A DNA stretch of 24,816 bases from Oceanococcus sp041625325 (lineage in GTDB: Bacteria; Pseudomonadota; Gammaproteobacteria; Nevskiales; Oceanococcaceae). The position numbers were made by a program, and so were the translations under genes. Positions within the stretch are counted from its first letter, which is position 1. Each line of letters opens with the position of its first letter. Below the pieces are notes generated by a model. The model ran no database searches and was not told the origin of the DNA. It worked only from the letters and a program-made list of their open reading frames with translations. Shown here piece by piece: positions 16,498 to 24,454 of this stretch. Location of the stretch: positions 1 through 24,816 of the forward strand of contig JBFJTN010000030.1 in the NCBI GenBank assembly GCA_041625325.1, given 5' to 3'.

Positions 16498-17455
16498 GCC
16501 GGCCATCCGCATCGCTTGCGCGGCGGACGCCAATTACCTGCCGCACGTGGCGACCCTGCTGGCCTCGATCGGGCAGACGCACGCGGCCGGCGAAGTCGGC
16601 CTGCATTTCCTGCATCTCGAGGACATGCCCCCGGCGTCTTTGCATCAGCTGACCCGGTATGCCCGCGGCCTTGGCATCGCCATGCAATGCCACTGCATCG
16701 CCAGCCAGCGGGTGGCCGCATTGCCGGCCATGGGACGCATCTCCCGCGTCATGTGGCTGCGCCTGTTCCTGCCTGAGGTCCTGCCGAAAGCGGACCGGGT
16801 GCTGTATCTGGACTGCGATACCCTGGTGTGCACGCATCTGGGCCCGCTGTGGCAGCTGGATCTCAAGGACCACGGTCTGGGGGCGGTGGCAAACGTCTTC
16901 GAACGCGGCTGGGAATCGCACGCCACCCGGCAGGGACTGGCGCGGCCCCAGGACTATTTCAACAGCGGCGTGCTGCTGATGAACCTGCGGATCTGGCGTG
17001 AACAGGAGTTGAGCCAGCGCCTGCTGGCCCTGAGCGGGGATCCGACGGCCGGACTGGTCTGGCCGGATCAGGACGCGCTCAACCGGATCTTTGCCCAGCG
17101 CTGGATGCCGCTGCACCCGCGCTGGAATTGCCAGAACAGCCTGTTTTTCTTCCCCCAGGCCGCGGACTATTTTTCCGCCGAAGAACTGGCCCGTGCCCGA
17201 CGGGAGCCTGGCATCCTGCATTTCGAAGGCGGCATGCTGGCGAAACCCTGGCACTTTCTGTGCAAGAATCCCTGGCGGAAGCGCTACCTGGGCTTGCGCG
17301 CCACGACGCCCTGGCCGCTGCGCCGACGGGAAGGTGCGACGCTGCTGCACTTGCTGCTGCGACCGCTGCCATTCGCCACCATCGTACAGATACTGAACTT
17401 TCAGACCCGTGTGCAGCGCAAGCTGAACCGGGCATTCGTCCGCTCCGGAGGCTGA
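16466..17455 (+). CDS. Family GT8 glycosyltransferase (first copy)
   Basis: A 329-residue retaining GT-A glycosyltransferase of family 8, the family of LPS galactosyl- and glucosyltransferases such as WaaI/WaaJ and LgtC. The DxD metal motif is YLDCDTLV at residues 114-121. YFNSGVLLMNL at 164-174, WPDQDALNRIF at 199-209 and the metal/phosphate-binding HFEGGMLAKPW at 252-262 complete the family set. The start is GTG 16466, which overlaps the acyltransferase by 32 bases; TTG 16475 is an alternative. A second GT8 lies two genes downstream with the same motif set, and each GT8 is followed by a GT2 gene. The donor cannot be read, although UDP-glucose, UDP-galactose and UDP-GlcNAc are usual for GT8. 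Confidence 0.88.
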   Translation: MSSLSDPVSAEPAIRIACAADANYLPHVATLLASIGQTHAAGEVGLHFLHLEDMPPASLHQLTRYARGLGIAMQCHCIASQRVAALPAMGRISRVMWLRLFLPEVLPKADRVLYLDCDTLVCTHLGPLWQLDLKDHGLGAVANVFERGWESHATRQGLARPQDYFNSGVLLMNLRIWREQELSQRLLALSGDPTAGLVWPDQDALNRIFAQRWMPLHPRWNCQNSLFFFPQAADYFSAEELARARREPGILHFEGGMLAKPWHFLCKNPWRKRYLGLRATTPWPLRRREGATLLHLLLRPLPFATIVQILNFQTRVQRKLNRAFVRSGG

Positions 17456-17459
17456 CAAG

Positions 17460-18374
17460 GTGCTGGACAATCCACTGGTTTCCATCGTCCTGCCCAGTTA
17501 CAACCAGGGCCGCTATCTCTCTGCCACGCTGGATTCCATCTTCGCCCAGGATTACCGCCCGCTGGAGGTCATCGTCGTCGATGGCGCATCCTCCGATGAC
17601 ACCGTGGACATCCTGCGCCGGTATGCGAACAGCCATCCGGAACTGCGCTGGGTCTCGGAGCCTGACGAAGGTGTCGCCGATGCGGTCAACAAGGGCCTGG
17701 CCATGGCGAGCGGCCCGCTGGCGGCCATCCAGAGCAGCGATGACATCTACCGCCCGGGCGCCATCGGCGAGGCGGCTGCCTACCTGGGCCAGCATCCTGA
17801 GGTCGGCATCGTCTGCGCCGACATCGACATGATCGACGCCGATGGCCGGCCGCTGTGGATGCCCAGCAGCGCGCCATTCAGCCTGGCCAGCTTCCTGTCG
17901 CGCAGCACGATCATCCATCAGAGCAGCACTTTCTTCCGCCTGGAACTCGTCCTGCAGGCGGGCGGCTGGGATGCGTCCTACTACTGCTGCGACAGCGAGC
18001 TCTGGCTCCGCCTGGCCTTTCGCACCCGCATCGTCAAACTCGATCGCATCTGGTCGGCCTGGCGGCGCCATGAGGAGCAGCGGGACAAGGCCGCCCGCAG
18101 GATGTGGGAGGACTGGGGCCGCATGATCAGGACTTCCGCTGATGTGCGTGCTGCACCCTGGCGCCTGCGGCTGGCCGCATCCGCGGGTCGGCGCCTGCTG
18201 GCCCAGAGCTACAACCCGCAGAACTCCCGCCTGTTCCTGCTGCGCCAGGTCTGGGCGGCACTGCTCACCTACCCGCCCGCCCTGCGTGGCATCCACCCCA
18301 AGAGCGTGCTGATACCCGGCGCCGGCCGCCTGGCCGCGGCACTGCGGCGGTGCAGGGCCCGGCAGGCGAAATGA
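17460..18374 (+). CDS. Family GT2 glycosyltransferase (WcaA-like)
   Basis: A 304-residue family 2 glycosyltransferase. The start VSIVLPSYNQGRYLSATLDS is followed by VVDGASSDDT at residues 40-49. SEPDEGVADAVNKGL at 66-80 is the acceptor/donor loop typical of this subgroup, and QSSDDIY at 91-97 provides the metal ligands. A conserved HQSSTFFR stretch follows in the C-terminal half. This VDGAS...DEGVADAVNKG subgroup differs from the other three GT2 proteins in the window, which carry DDAS/DDCS and QDSDDEW/QDDDDIW. Start GTG 17460 has GGAGG nine bases upstream, four bases after the GT8 stop. It overlaps the next gene by four bases (ATGA). Confidence 0.88.
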   Translation: MLDNPLVSIVLPSYNQGRYLSATLDSIFAQDYRPLEVIVVDGASSDDTVDILRRYANSHPELRWVSEPDEGVADAVNKGLAMASGPLAAIQSSDDIYRPGAIGEAAAYLGQHPEVGIVCADIDMIDADGRPLWMPSSAPFSLASFLSRSTIIHQSSTFFRLELVLQAGGWDASYYCCDSELWLRLAFRTRIVKLDRIWSAWRRHEEQRDKAARRMWEDWGRMIRTSADVRAAPWRLRLAASAGRRLLAQSYNPQNSRLFLLRQVWAALLTYPPALRGIHPKSVLIPGAGRLAAALRRCRARQAK

Positions 18375-19333
18375 TTGAAATCGCCTGCATCGGGGATGGC
18401 GACTACCTTCGCCACAGCGGCGCGATGCTGCATTCGGCTTTCTCCCACTGCGAGGGCCGGGCGGTCCGCGCGCATGTCCTGCATTCCCGCCCCATCTCCT
18501 CAAGCGACCGGGATCATCTGCAGGCTCTGGCAGCCCGCTTCGCGGGCACCATCGAGACACACCACATCACCGCGGACGATATCGCCGAATTGCCCGACGG
18601 GTATTTCCCCCGCGCGGTCTGGCTGCGGGTGTTCCTTCCCGAGCTGTTGCCGCAGGTGCAACGGGTCCTGTATCTGGATTCCGACCTGATCGTCACCGAT
18701 TCCCTTCTGCCACTGTGGGACACCGCCCTGGGTGAGTATGCTATCGGAGCCGTCACCAACCCGTTTTATCCCTTCATGCCCGGACACCCGCAGCGGGTCG
18801 GCATCGACAACCCACGCAACTATTTCAACTCCGGCGTCCTGCTGATGGATCTTGCCCGCATGCGCGGGCTGGGTCTGAGTCGGGCCATACGCGATTTCGC
18901 GCGGGCCAACCCGTTTGCGGATTTCCCCGACCAGGATGCCCTGAATCACATTTTCCGCGATGCATGGTACCCGTTGCATCCGCGCTGGAACGCGCAAAGC
19001 CCGATTTTCGAACTCCCCGCCGAGCAACTGGACCTGGACCCCGCGCAGGCCCGTGAAGCCGCACGGTCTCCGGCCGTGGTGCACTACATCGGGCCCTTCA
19101 AGCCCTGGCAGTATCTGTGCCGGCACCCGCTGCGATTCCGCTACTTCGAGCATGCGGAGCAGACCGGCTGGGGGCGCCCCGCGATCCAGGGCGCCAGCTT
19201 GGAAAACCGCATACTGCGGCTCCTGCCGCTGGCGTGGATCGATGCCTGGTTCAGATTCAAGCGCCGGCTGTCTCATCTCAACTGGCGCCTGCGCAGCGGC
19301 CTGAAGAAGCGGCTGAAATCCCATGATGCATGA
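18371..19333 (+). CDS. Family GT8 glycosyltransferase (second copy)
   Basis: A 320-residue family 8 glycosyltransferase. The core motifs are YLDSDLIV at residues 101-108, NYFNSGVLLMDL at 150-161, FPDQDALNHIF at 185-195 and HYIGPFKPWQY at 238-248. It shares the pattern WLRVFLPELLP...RVLYLD and the Tyr-Phe-Asn-Ser-Gly motif with the GT8 gene at 16466, so the two are clear paralogues, although loops around residues 130-148 differ. I chose ATG 18371 because it overlaps the preceding stop as ATGA. An earlier in-frame start at 18350 would add seven residues. It probably adds a hexose to the repeat unit from a UDP-sugar. Confidence 0.88.
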   Translation: MIEIACIGDGDYLRHSGAMLHSAFSHCEGRAVRAHVLHSRPISSSDRDHLQALAARFAGTIETHHITADDIAELPDGYFPRAVWLRVFLPELLPQVQRVLYLDSDLIVTDSLLPLWDTALGEYAIGAVTNPFYPFMPGHPQRVGIDNPRNYFNSGVLLMDLARMRGLGLSRAIRDFARANPFADFPDQDALNHIFRDAWYPLHPRWNAQSPIFELPAEQLDLDPAQAREAARSPAVVHYIGPFKPWQYLCRHPLRFRYFEHAEQTGWGRPAIQGASLENRILRLLPLAWIDAWFRFKRRLSHLNWRLRSGLKKRLKSHDA

Positions 19334-20252
19334 TGACAATCCACTGATCTGCGTCGTCCTGCCGACCTACAACCGGCAGGCGACCCTGCAGCGCGCGATC
19401 GATTCGGTGCTCGCGCAGTCCTACCGGAATCTGGAACTGCTGGTCATCGACGACGCCTCCACTGATGACACGCCACAGCTGCTTGCAGGCATCGAGGACC
19501 CCAGGCTGCGTTATATCCGGCTGCCGGCCAATGGTGGTGTGGCCGCGGCGCGCAACGCGGGCATTCGCGCGGCCAGCCCGGATGCCCGCTGGATCGCATT
19601 CCAGGACAGCGACGATGAATGGTTACCGGGCAAGCTGGAGCGGCAGATCGGCGTCGCCCGGGCGGACACCGGCGTTGGGATCGTGCTGGGGGCGTACCGG
19701 GCCGAATGGGACGGGGGTTTCGTGGATGTCTCCCCCCGATCCCTGCTGGCGCAGGGTGATCCATTGCCGGACATCCTTGATGGCTGGCCGATCATCACGC
19801 CGGTCTGGCTGGTCCGCAAGGACCTGCTGGAGCAGGCCGGCGGCTTCAACGGCGATTTCTGCCCCATCGAGGACTGGGACCTGATCTTGCGCATGTCGGA
19901 ACGCACCCGGATTGCCGCCGCCCCCGAGCCCATACTGCGCAAGTTCGGCAGCCCCGACAGCATCTGCGCGGACCGGGCCAGGCTGTGCCGCGCTTTGACC
20001 ATGCTGATCACCACGCATCGGCGCCGCTGGCAGGGCGAACCGCAGCGTCTGGCCAGGCGCTGGGCGCACATCGGGTGCATGAGCTACGGGCCCGGCAGGC
20101 GCCAGGCCGCACGCCGGCATTTCCTGAGCGCCCTGCGCCTGGATCCGGGCTCTGTGGTGCCTTACGCACTGTACCTGGCCAGTTTCCTGGGTTCGCGCGT
20201 CCTCAAGCGCGTGGCCGGAATCTGGCCACGCTACAGCAGCATGTCGCTCTAG
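19323..20252 (+). CDS. Family GT2 glycosyltransferase
   Basis: A 309-residue family 2 glycosyltransferase. It has ICVVLPTYNRQATLQRAIDS at the N-terminus, LVIDDASTDDT at residues 40-50, NGGVAAARNAGI at 70-81, FQDSDDEW at 93-100 and IEDWDLILRM as the catalytic-base region. The C-terminal HFLSALRLDPGSVVPYALYLASFLGSR resembles the tail of the GT2 gene at 6974. At the DNA level the two share a 21-base exact match across the QDSDDEW codons (7241-7261 and 19602-19622), so they are fairly recent paralogues. Start ATG 19323 overlaps the GT8 gene by 11 bases; the second ATG codon immediately after is an equal alternative. Confidence 0.88.
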   Translation: MMHDDNPLICVVLPTYNRQATLQRAIDSVLAQSYRNLELLVIDDASTDDTPQLLAGIEDPRLRYIRLPANGGVAAARNAGIRAASPDARWIAFQDSDDEWLPGKLERQIGVARADTGVGIVLGAYRAEWDGGFVDVSPRSLLAQGDPLPDILDGWPIITPVWLVRKDLLEQAGGFNGDFCPIEDWDLILRMSERTRIAAAPEPILRKFGSPDSICADRARLCRALTMLITTHRRRWQGEPQRLARRWAHIGCMSYGPGRRQAARRHFLSALRLDPGSVVPYALYLASFLGSRVLKRVAGIWPRYSSMSL

Positions 20253-20257
20253 ACAGC

Positions 20258-21214
20258 ATGACCCAGTCCGCTTCCAACCCGCCTCCCTCACCGCATGTCA
20301 GCGTGGTGATGCCCACCCACAATCGGGCCGGCCTGCTGGGCCGTTCGATTGCCAGCGTGCTCGGCCAAAGCTTTGCAGACCTCGAACTGATCGTGGTCGA
20401 CGATTGCTCCAGCGACAACACCGCCGAGGTGGTCGCGCGCTTCGATGACCCCAGACTGCGCTATGTCCCTCTGACCGACAATCTGGGCGCCGCAGGCGCG
20501 CGCAATGCAGGGGCACGACTGGCACGCGGCGAGTGGCTGGCCTTCCAGGACGACGACGACATCTGGCTGGTGGACAAGCTGCGCTGCCAGATCGAGACGC
20601 TGCGTGAGCAGCCGGAGGCTCAGTGGTGCCTGGGCAGCTTCATCCAGATCCAACCCCAGCGGCAAATCTACTTTGGCGGCGAGGCCGCATTCCGCGGCAT
20701 GGACTACCGCCAGGGCATAGGAGACGGCGGCCCGCAATGGAACCTGATTGCCACCCCGAACTGGCTGCTGCGGCGTAGCCTGTTCGAGCAGGCCGGCGGT
20801 TTCGATCCTGAAATCCGCTCCTGGGACGACTGGGAACTCGGCTTGCGCCTGTATCAGCTCAGCCCGCCCATCCACTGTGATCAGCCGACCTTCATTCAGG
20901 ATCATATTGAAGGATCCGGCCTGATGCGTGCGGAACGCACGCGTGCGGCCGACATGCGACGCATTCTCGCCAAGCATGGTCACTACTGGGACGCTCAGCC
21001 CCGCGTGATGGCGCGGCATTATTATCAGATCGGCCGGGCGGAAAGCCTGTACGACCCGGCGCCGGCGGGGCGTGATGCGCTCTGGCGCTCGCTGGCGCTG
21101 CGCCCACTGGCGCCACGCACCCTGGCCGCCCTGGTTCTCGCCTATCTGCCGGGCGAGCTGGGTCGTCGGCTGACCCAGGGCCTGCGAAAGCTGAAGCAAG
21201 GATTCCGTCGATGA
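20258..21214 (+). CDS. Family GT2 glycosyltransferase
   Basis: A 318-residue family 2 glycosyltransferase. It has VSVVMPTHNRAGLLGRSIAS, VVDDCSSDNT at residues 46-55, NLGAAGARNAGARLARGEW at 75-93, FQDDDDIW at 96-103 and SWDDWELGLRLY as the catalytic-base region. It belongs to the same subgroup as the genes at 6974 and 19323 but has Asp in place of Ser in the metal motif and a distinct middle with WCLGSFIQIQPQ. The frame is open far upstream to 19985, but ATG 20258 is right because the family motif starts just after it and it lies five bases after the previous stop. The TGA overlaps the ATG of the next gene by four bases. Confidence 0.88.
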   Translation: MTQSASNPPPSPHVSVVMPTHNRAGLLGRSIASVLGQSFADLELIVVDDCSSDNTAEVVARFDDPRLRYVPLTDNLGAAGARNAGARLARGEWLAFQDDDDIWLVDKLRCQIETLREQPEAQWCLGSFIQIQPQRQIYFGGEAAFRGMDYRQGIGDGGPQWNLIATPNWLLRRSLFEQAGGFDPEIRSWDDWELGLRLYQLSPPIHCDQPTFIQDHIEGSGLMRAERTRAADMRRILAKHGHYWDAQPRVMARHYYQIGRAESLYDPAPAGRDALWRSLALRPLAPRTLAALVLAYLPGELGRRLTQGLRKLKQGFRR

Positions 21215-22212
21215 AGCACCCACCGCAGCAGATCCCCGGAAAACTGATCAAACGCCTGCTGTTCTTCGGCGCGCTGGCCTACTACGCCAGGCAGAACCGC
21301 GACGGCCAACTGCGCAGACGCAGCAAGGTCATCAGCATTTTCTCCGCACCACGCGGTGGATCGACCTGGCTCGCGGAAACACTGCAGCAGCTGCCACGCT
21401 CGGTCGCGCTGCTGGAACCCCTGCACAAGGATGCGTACAGGGAAATTCGGCAGCTCGATCTGGGCTGGGATCCCTACATCCCGGAACAGGCACAGTGGCC
21501 CGAGGCAGAAGCCCTTTTTTCCCGACTGTTCGACGGTCGCCTGACCCCGTGGCGCAACTACATCACGAGCCCCTGGCGGCATCTGCTCAGGCCGGATTTC
21601 GTCGTGATCAAGTTCGTTCGCGGGAATCTCTGCCTGCCATGGCTGGTGAATCGCTTCAGCGACATTCACCCTGTCGTGCTGCTGCGGCATCCCTGCGCCG
21701 TCGTGGCCAGCCAGTTGCGCCATCCGCTCTGGTCCTGGGCGCACGGGATGCAGCAGTTTCAGTATCCGGCAGGCCGCTACTCGGATGAGTTCTACGCCCA
21801 GTTCGCGGACATCACCCGCTCGCTCAGGCATCCGGACGAAATTCTTGCCGCACGCTGGGCCATTTTCACCGCCCATGTGCTCAAGCACCGCGAGCACAAC
21901 CGGAAATGGCATACGATGGCGTACGAACGCATCTACTCGGAACCGGCGGAGGAGCTGGCCCGGCTGGCTCGCTTCCTGGAGCTGGACACGCCGCCCACGC
22001 TGAATACGGGCACCATCAGCGCCTCGACCATCGCGGGCTCCTCCGACCGCATCCAGAGTGGTGCCCAGCTCAGTCACTGGCGACAGACGCTGGAACCGGC
22101 CCAGATCCGCCGCATCATGAACGTCGTCCGGGAGCTCGGGGTGGAGTGCTATTCCGCGGATCAGGTGGAACCTGATTACGGCCAGTTGTACGCCACCGGA
22201 CCCGGCGCTTGA
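21211..22212 (+). CDS. Sulfotransferase
   Basis: A 333-residue sulfotransferase-family protein. The phosphosulfate loop is FSAPRGGSTWLAETLQQLP at residues 44-62 and the 3'-phosphate motif is VVLLRHPCAVVASQL at 155-169, with Arg159 and Ser167. The C-terminal WHTMAYERIYSEPAEELARLARFLELD follows the usual pattern. It belongs to a different subgroup from the pair at 9083-11165 and lacks their Lys-Glu element. The first 40 residues are basic with a hydrophobic stretch (RLLFFGALAYY) that could anchor to the membrane, though it is short. ATG 21211 overlaps the GT2 stop as ATGA. The target sugar is unknown. Confidence 0.82.
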   Translation: MKHPPQQIPGKLIKRLLFFGALAYYARQNRDGQLRRRSKVISIFSAPRGGSTWLAETLQQLPRSVALLEPLHKDAYREIRQLDLGWDPYIPEQAQWPEAEALFSRLFDGRLTPWRNYITSPWRHLLRPDFVVIKFVRGNLCLPWLVNRFSDIHPVVLLRHPCAVVASQLRHPLWSWAHGMQQFQYPAGRYSDEFYAQFADITRSLRHPDEILAARWAIFTAHVLKHREHNRKWHTMAYERIYSEPAEELARLARFLELDTPPTLNTGTISASTIAGSSDRIQSGAQLSHWRQTLEPAQIRRIMNVVRELGVECYSADQVEPDYGQLYATGPGA

Positions 22213-23174
22213 ATCAAGCCACCCGCCATAGCGAGTTCGCCGCGATGCTGTCACGACGCCGCCCCATACTGGTGACCGGACTGCCGCGCTCGGGCACCAC
22301 CTGGATCGGGCGCATGCTGGCGACCAGCCGGCAGACCCAGTACGTGTTCGAACCCTTCACCGCCAGCCGCCACAAGACGCTCAGCCTGCGTCCGCATACC
22401 CTGCAGGGCATGTTTCCCTACGTGCCGGCGGGCACGCACAACGCTCAGGTCTTCGAGTTCGTGGCCTCCAACCTGGGCCTGAGCCGAGACTACCGTGCGG
22501 AATTGGGCGCCATCGCAAGCATGCGGGATGTGCCACGGTTCCTGCTGCGTGAGCTGCGCTATCAGTCCGGGCGCTGGCGCCAGCTTCGGCCCATTCAGAA
22601 GGACCCTCACGCGATACTGAGCGCGCCCTGGCTGGCCGAGACCTTCCAGATGGATGTGGTCATCACCCTGCGACATCCCGCCGCCACCGTGGCCTCCCTG
22701 CTGCGCAAGACCTGGCGCTACCAGCTCCGCAGCCTGCTCAGGCACGCGCATCTCACCAGCGGCCCCTTGCGCCCCTTTGCTGAACAGCTGGACGCCTTCC
22801 GCCCCCGTGATGACAACCAGCTGGACGAGGCGATTCTGCTGTGGAATTGCCTGATGGCGGTGCTGCTCGACTATCGCCGGCAATTCCCGGGCTGGACTTT
22901 CGTGCGGCACGAGGACCTGGCTCGCGACCCGGTGCCTGGCTTCGAACAGCTGTATGCGGCTGTCGGCCTGAATTACACGGCGGAAGTCCGCGAACAGATC
23001 GCGGCCAATTCCACAGCAGGCAACCCGACGAGCTCGGCTCATGGCCAGGTCAAGCGGGACAGCCTGGCCGCATCCGAGGCCTGGCGCAGCAGCCTGCCGG
23101 CGGCCACCATCGAGCGTATCCGGCAGGAGACGGCCCGCCTCGCCGACCAGCTGTACGCCGAGCCGGACTGGTAG
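22209..23174 (+). CDS. Sulfotransferase
   Basis: A sulfotransferase of 321 residues from TTG 22209. The phosphosulfate loop GLPRSGTTWIGRMLATS (residues 24-40) is close to the family consensus, IQKDPHA at 129-135 is a conserved core element, and the 3'-phosphate motif is VITLRHPAATVASLL at 151-165. VRHEDLARDPVPGFEQLYAAVGL is the usual late motif. TTG 22209 overlaps the previous stop by four bases as in the neighbouring junctions. ATG 22245 gives 309 residues and keeps all motifs, so the start is uncertain. It pairs in tandem with the preceding sulfotransferase. It is the last gene of the plus-strand group; the frame stays open past the TAG. Confidence 0.83.
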   Translation: MNQATRHSEFAAMLSRRRPILVTGLPRSGTTWIGRMLATSRQTQYVFEPFTASRHKTLSLRPHTLQGMFPYVPAGTHNAQVFEFVASNLGLSRDYRAELGAIASMRDVPRFLLRELRYQSGRWRQLRPIQKDPHAILSAPWLAETFQMDVVITLRHPAATVASLLRKTWRYQLRSLLRHAHLTSGPLRPFAEQLDAFRPRDDNQLDEAILLWNCLMAVLLDYRRQFPGWTFVRHEDLARDPVPGFEQLYAAVGLNYTAEVREQIAANSTAGNPTSSAHGQVKRDSLAASEAWRSSLPAATIERIRQETARLADQLYAEPDW

Positions 23175-23572
23175 CCGCCCGACCGATGCGTCCCTTCGAC
23201 TCCTGCCCCTTCGGCTGGTCGGTCACCCGGTCCTTCCCGATGCGCCGGCTGCCTGGCGTTTCTCACCCTGCCCGGGTGCCACGCGGAGTCTGCCGGGGAC
23301 CCTGCTGATCTTCCCGTCGAATTCCATCAAGCTGCCTTCCGTCAGATTGCACCGGCCTGGCCCATTACGGCGGTGCTGGGGAACGACTTCCTGCTCCAGC
23401 AGTTTGTTGAACCGCGGCGCCTGCTGCGCCATTCCGGTGGTGCGGTGGACAATCCTCCATCGTGCCTGATCATTGGATGCCGGCCAGCCGGGACGCCACA
23501 GACCATTTCGTGCCGCGGGACTCATGTCGGGGCATGCGGATCAGGCGATGCCGCTCTGCCCGCCCATCGGCC
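23175..23572. other. 398-base gap between convergent operons, no supported gene
   Basis: No recognisable protein, RNA or terminator is seen. The plus-strand frame of the preceding sulfotransferase stays open past its TAG for more than 500 bases, and a stretch around 23340-23460 has codon-like G+C at third positions, but there is no credible start and no family resemblance. One five-base-pair hairpin (GGCGC-CTGCT-GCGCC, near 23416-23430) has no T-run. It may hold a weak terminator or a decayed gene end. Confidence 0.35.
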
Positions 23573-24454
23573 TCACCCCCGATCCCCTGCATCCGCCAAC
23601 CAGCCACGCAATCGCCGGTACCCCCGGCGCAGCCAGGGCATCTGTCGGGCCAGCGCAGCTCGCCGCCGACCCTGTCTGTCGAACAGGTATTCGTCCAGGA
23701 GGGGCCAGCCGTAACACCCCGCCGACACGGCGACGCCTCGCAGGCGCCCGCGGGCAGGCATCCGGATCACGGCGTCGGGCAGGGCCTCCAGCCGCGCGGC
23801 GAAGCGCCCGTACAGAGCGTCCAGGCCGGCGCGCACAGGGGCCGCCTGTTCCCGCTGATTGCGCTCGCGCCGGGCCGGAAACTCCGCCATGAGCGTGTCC
23901 GGAAGCGCCAGAAACCGGGCCAGCGCCGGCAGGTTGTCCCAGATCGTCTCATAGCGCAGAAACAGGGTCGGGTGGTGCAGGCAGCGCGCGTACCAGTTGT
24001 CGAACTGTGCCTCGAAGGCGAAGCAATCGCGCCCCTGAGCCACATACTCTTCGAGGCTCATGCCGTAGGGAATCGGGCAGCGGGGCGCCGCGGCGAAGCG
24101 CTGGAGCTTGGCGGCCTGTGCCGAGTGAAAACGCCTTCGAAACAGGGAGACGACGGCCGCCCTCGGATCGCCGTGAACAAAGACGAAGCGCAAGCTTGAA
24201 TCGAAGCTCAGCGGGGGCAACCGCAGGTGCTTGAGGCCGTCGCGGTCGTGCGGATCATTGACCGACAGATATCGAGCCAGAAACTCGATCAGGAATGTGG
24301 TGCCCACCCCGCCACCGGACCCGACCACCACCTGGATGCCCGATGGCGCATACAGGCTGGGCAGCGGCGCATGTGCGGTATCCGGCAGCCCGTCGGTGAT
24401 GGAGGGCTGTTCAGCCTGGCTCACGCGCCTTGTCCGGTCGACGCGCCGCGGCAT
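23573..24454 (-). CDS. Sulfotransferase-like protein with a diverged nucleotide-binding loop
   Basis: About 293 residues from ATG 24454, which has AGGA eight bases upstream. GTG 24424 is a shorter alternative of 283 residues. The loop VVVGSGGGVGTTFLIEFLARY (core at residues 45-53) replaces the usual Arg/Lys-Ser/Ala-Gly-Thr motif with glycines. FVFVHGDPRAAVVSLFRR at 90-107 matches the 3'-phosphate-binding element but with Gly-Asp where Arg-Asp/His is usual, and FLRYETIWDNLPALARFLALP matches the late sulfotransferase motif. The order of motifs supports the fold, while the changes make PAPS use less certain. A related P-loop enzyme is possible. The start overlaps the end of the upstream acyltransferase, so the two are likely co-translated. 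Confidence 0.6.
   Translation of the reverse strand: MPRRVDRTRRVSQAEQPSITDGLPDTAHAPLPSLYAPSGIQVVVGSGGGVGTTFLIEFLARYLSVNDPHDRDGLKHLRLPPLSFDSSLRFVFVHGDPRAAVVSLFRRRFHSAQAAKLQRFAAAPRCPIPYGMSLEEYVAQGRDCFAFEAQFDNWYARCLHHPTLFLRYETIWDNLPALARFLALPDTLMAEFPARRERNQREQAAPVRAGLDALYGRFAARLEALPDAVIRMPARGRLRGVAVSAGCYGWPLLDEYLFDRQGRRRAALARQMPWLRRGYRRLRGWLADAGDRG

Noticed and set aside
15190..16533. 447-residue minus-strand open frame
   Set aside because: Antisense shadow of the membrane acyltransferase; its composition is hydrophilic and repetitive, as expected from the complement of hydrophobic codons.
23416..23430. Possible rho-independent terminator after the large operon
   Set aside because: The stem is only five base pairs and no T-run follows on either strand.
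23223..23525. 100-residue minus-strand open frame in the gap
   Set aside because: No family resemblance, no convincing start context and a basic shadow-like composition; kept only as part of the gap description.
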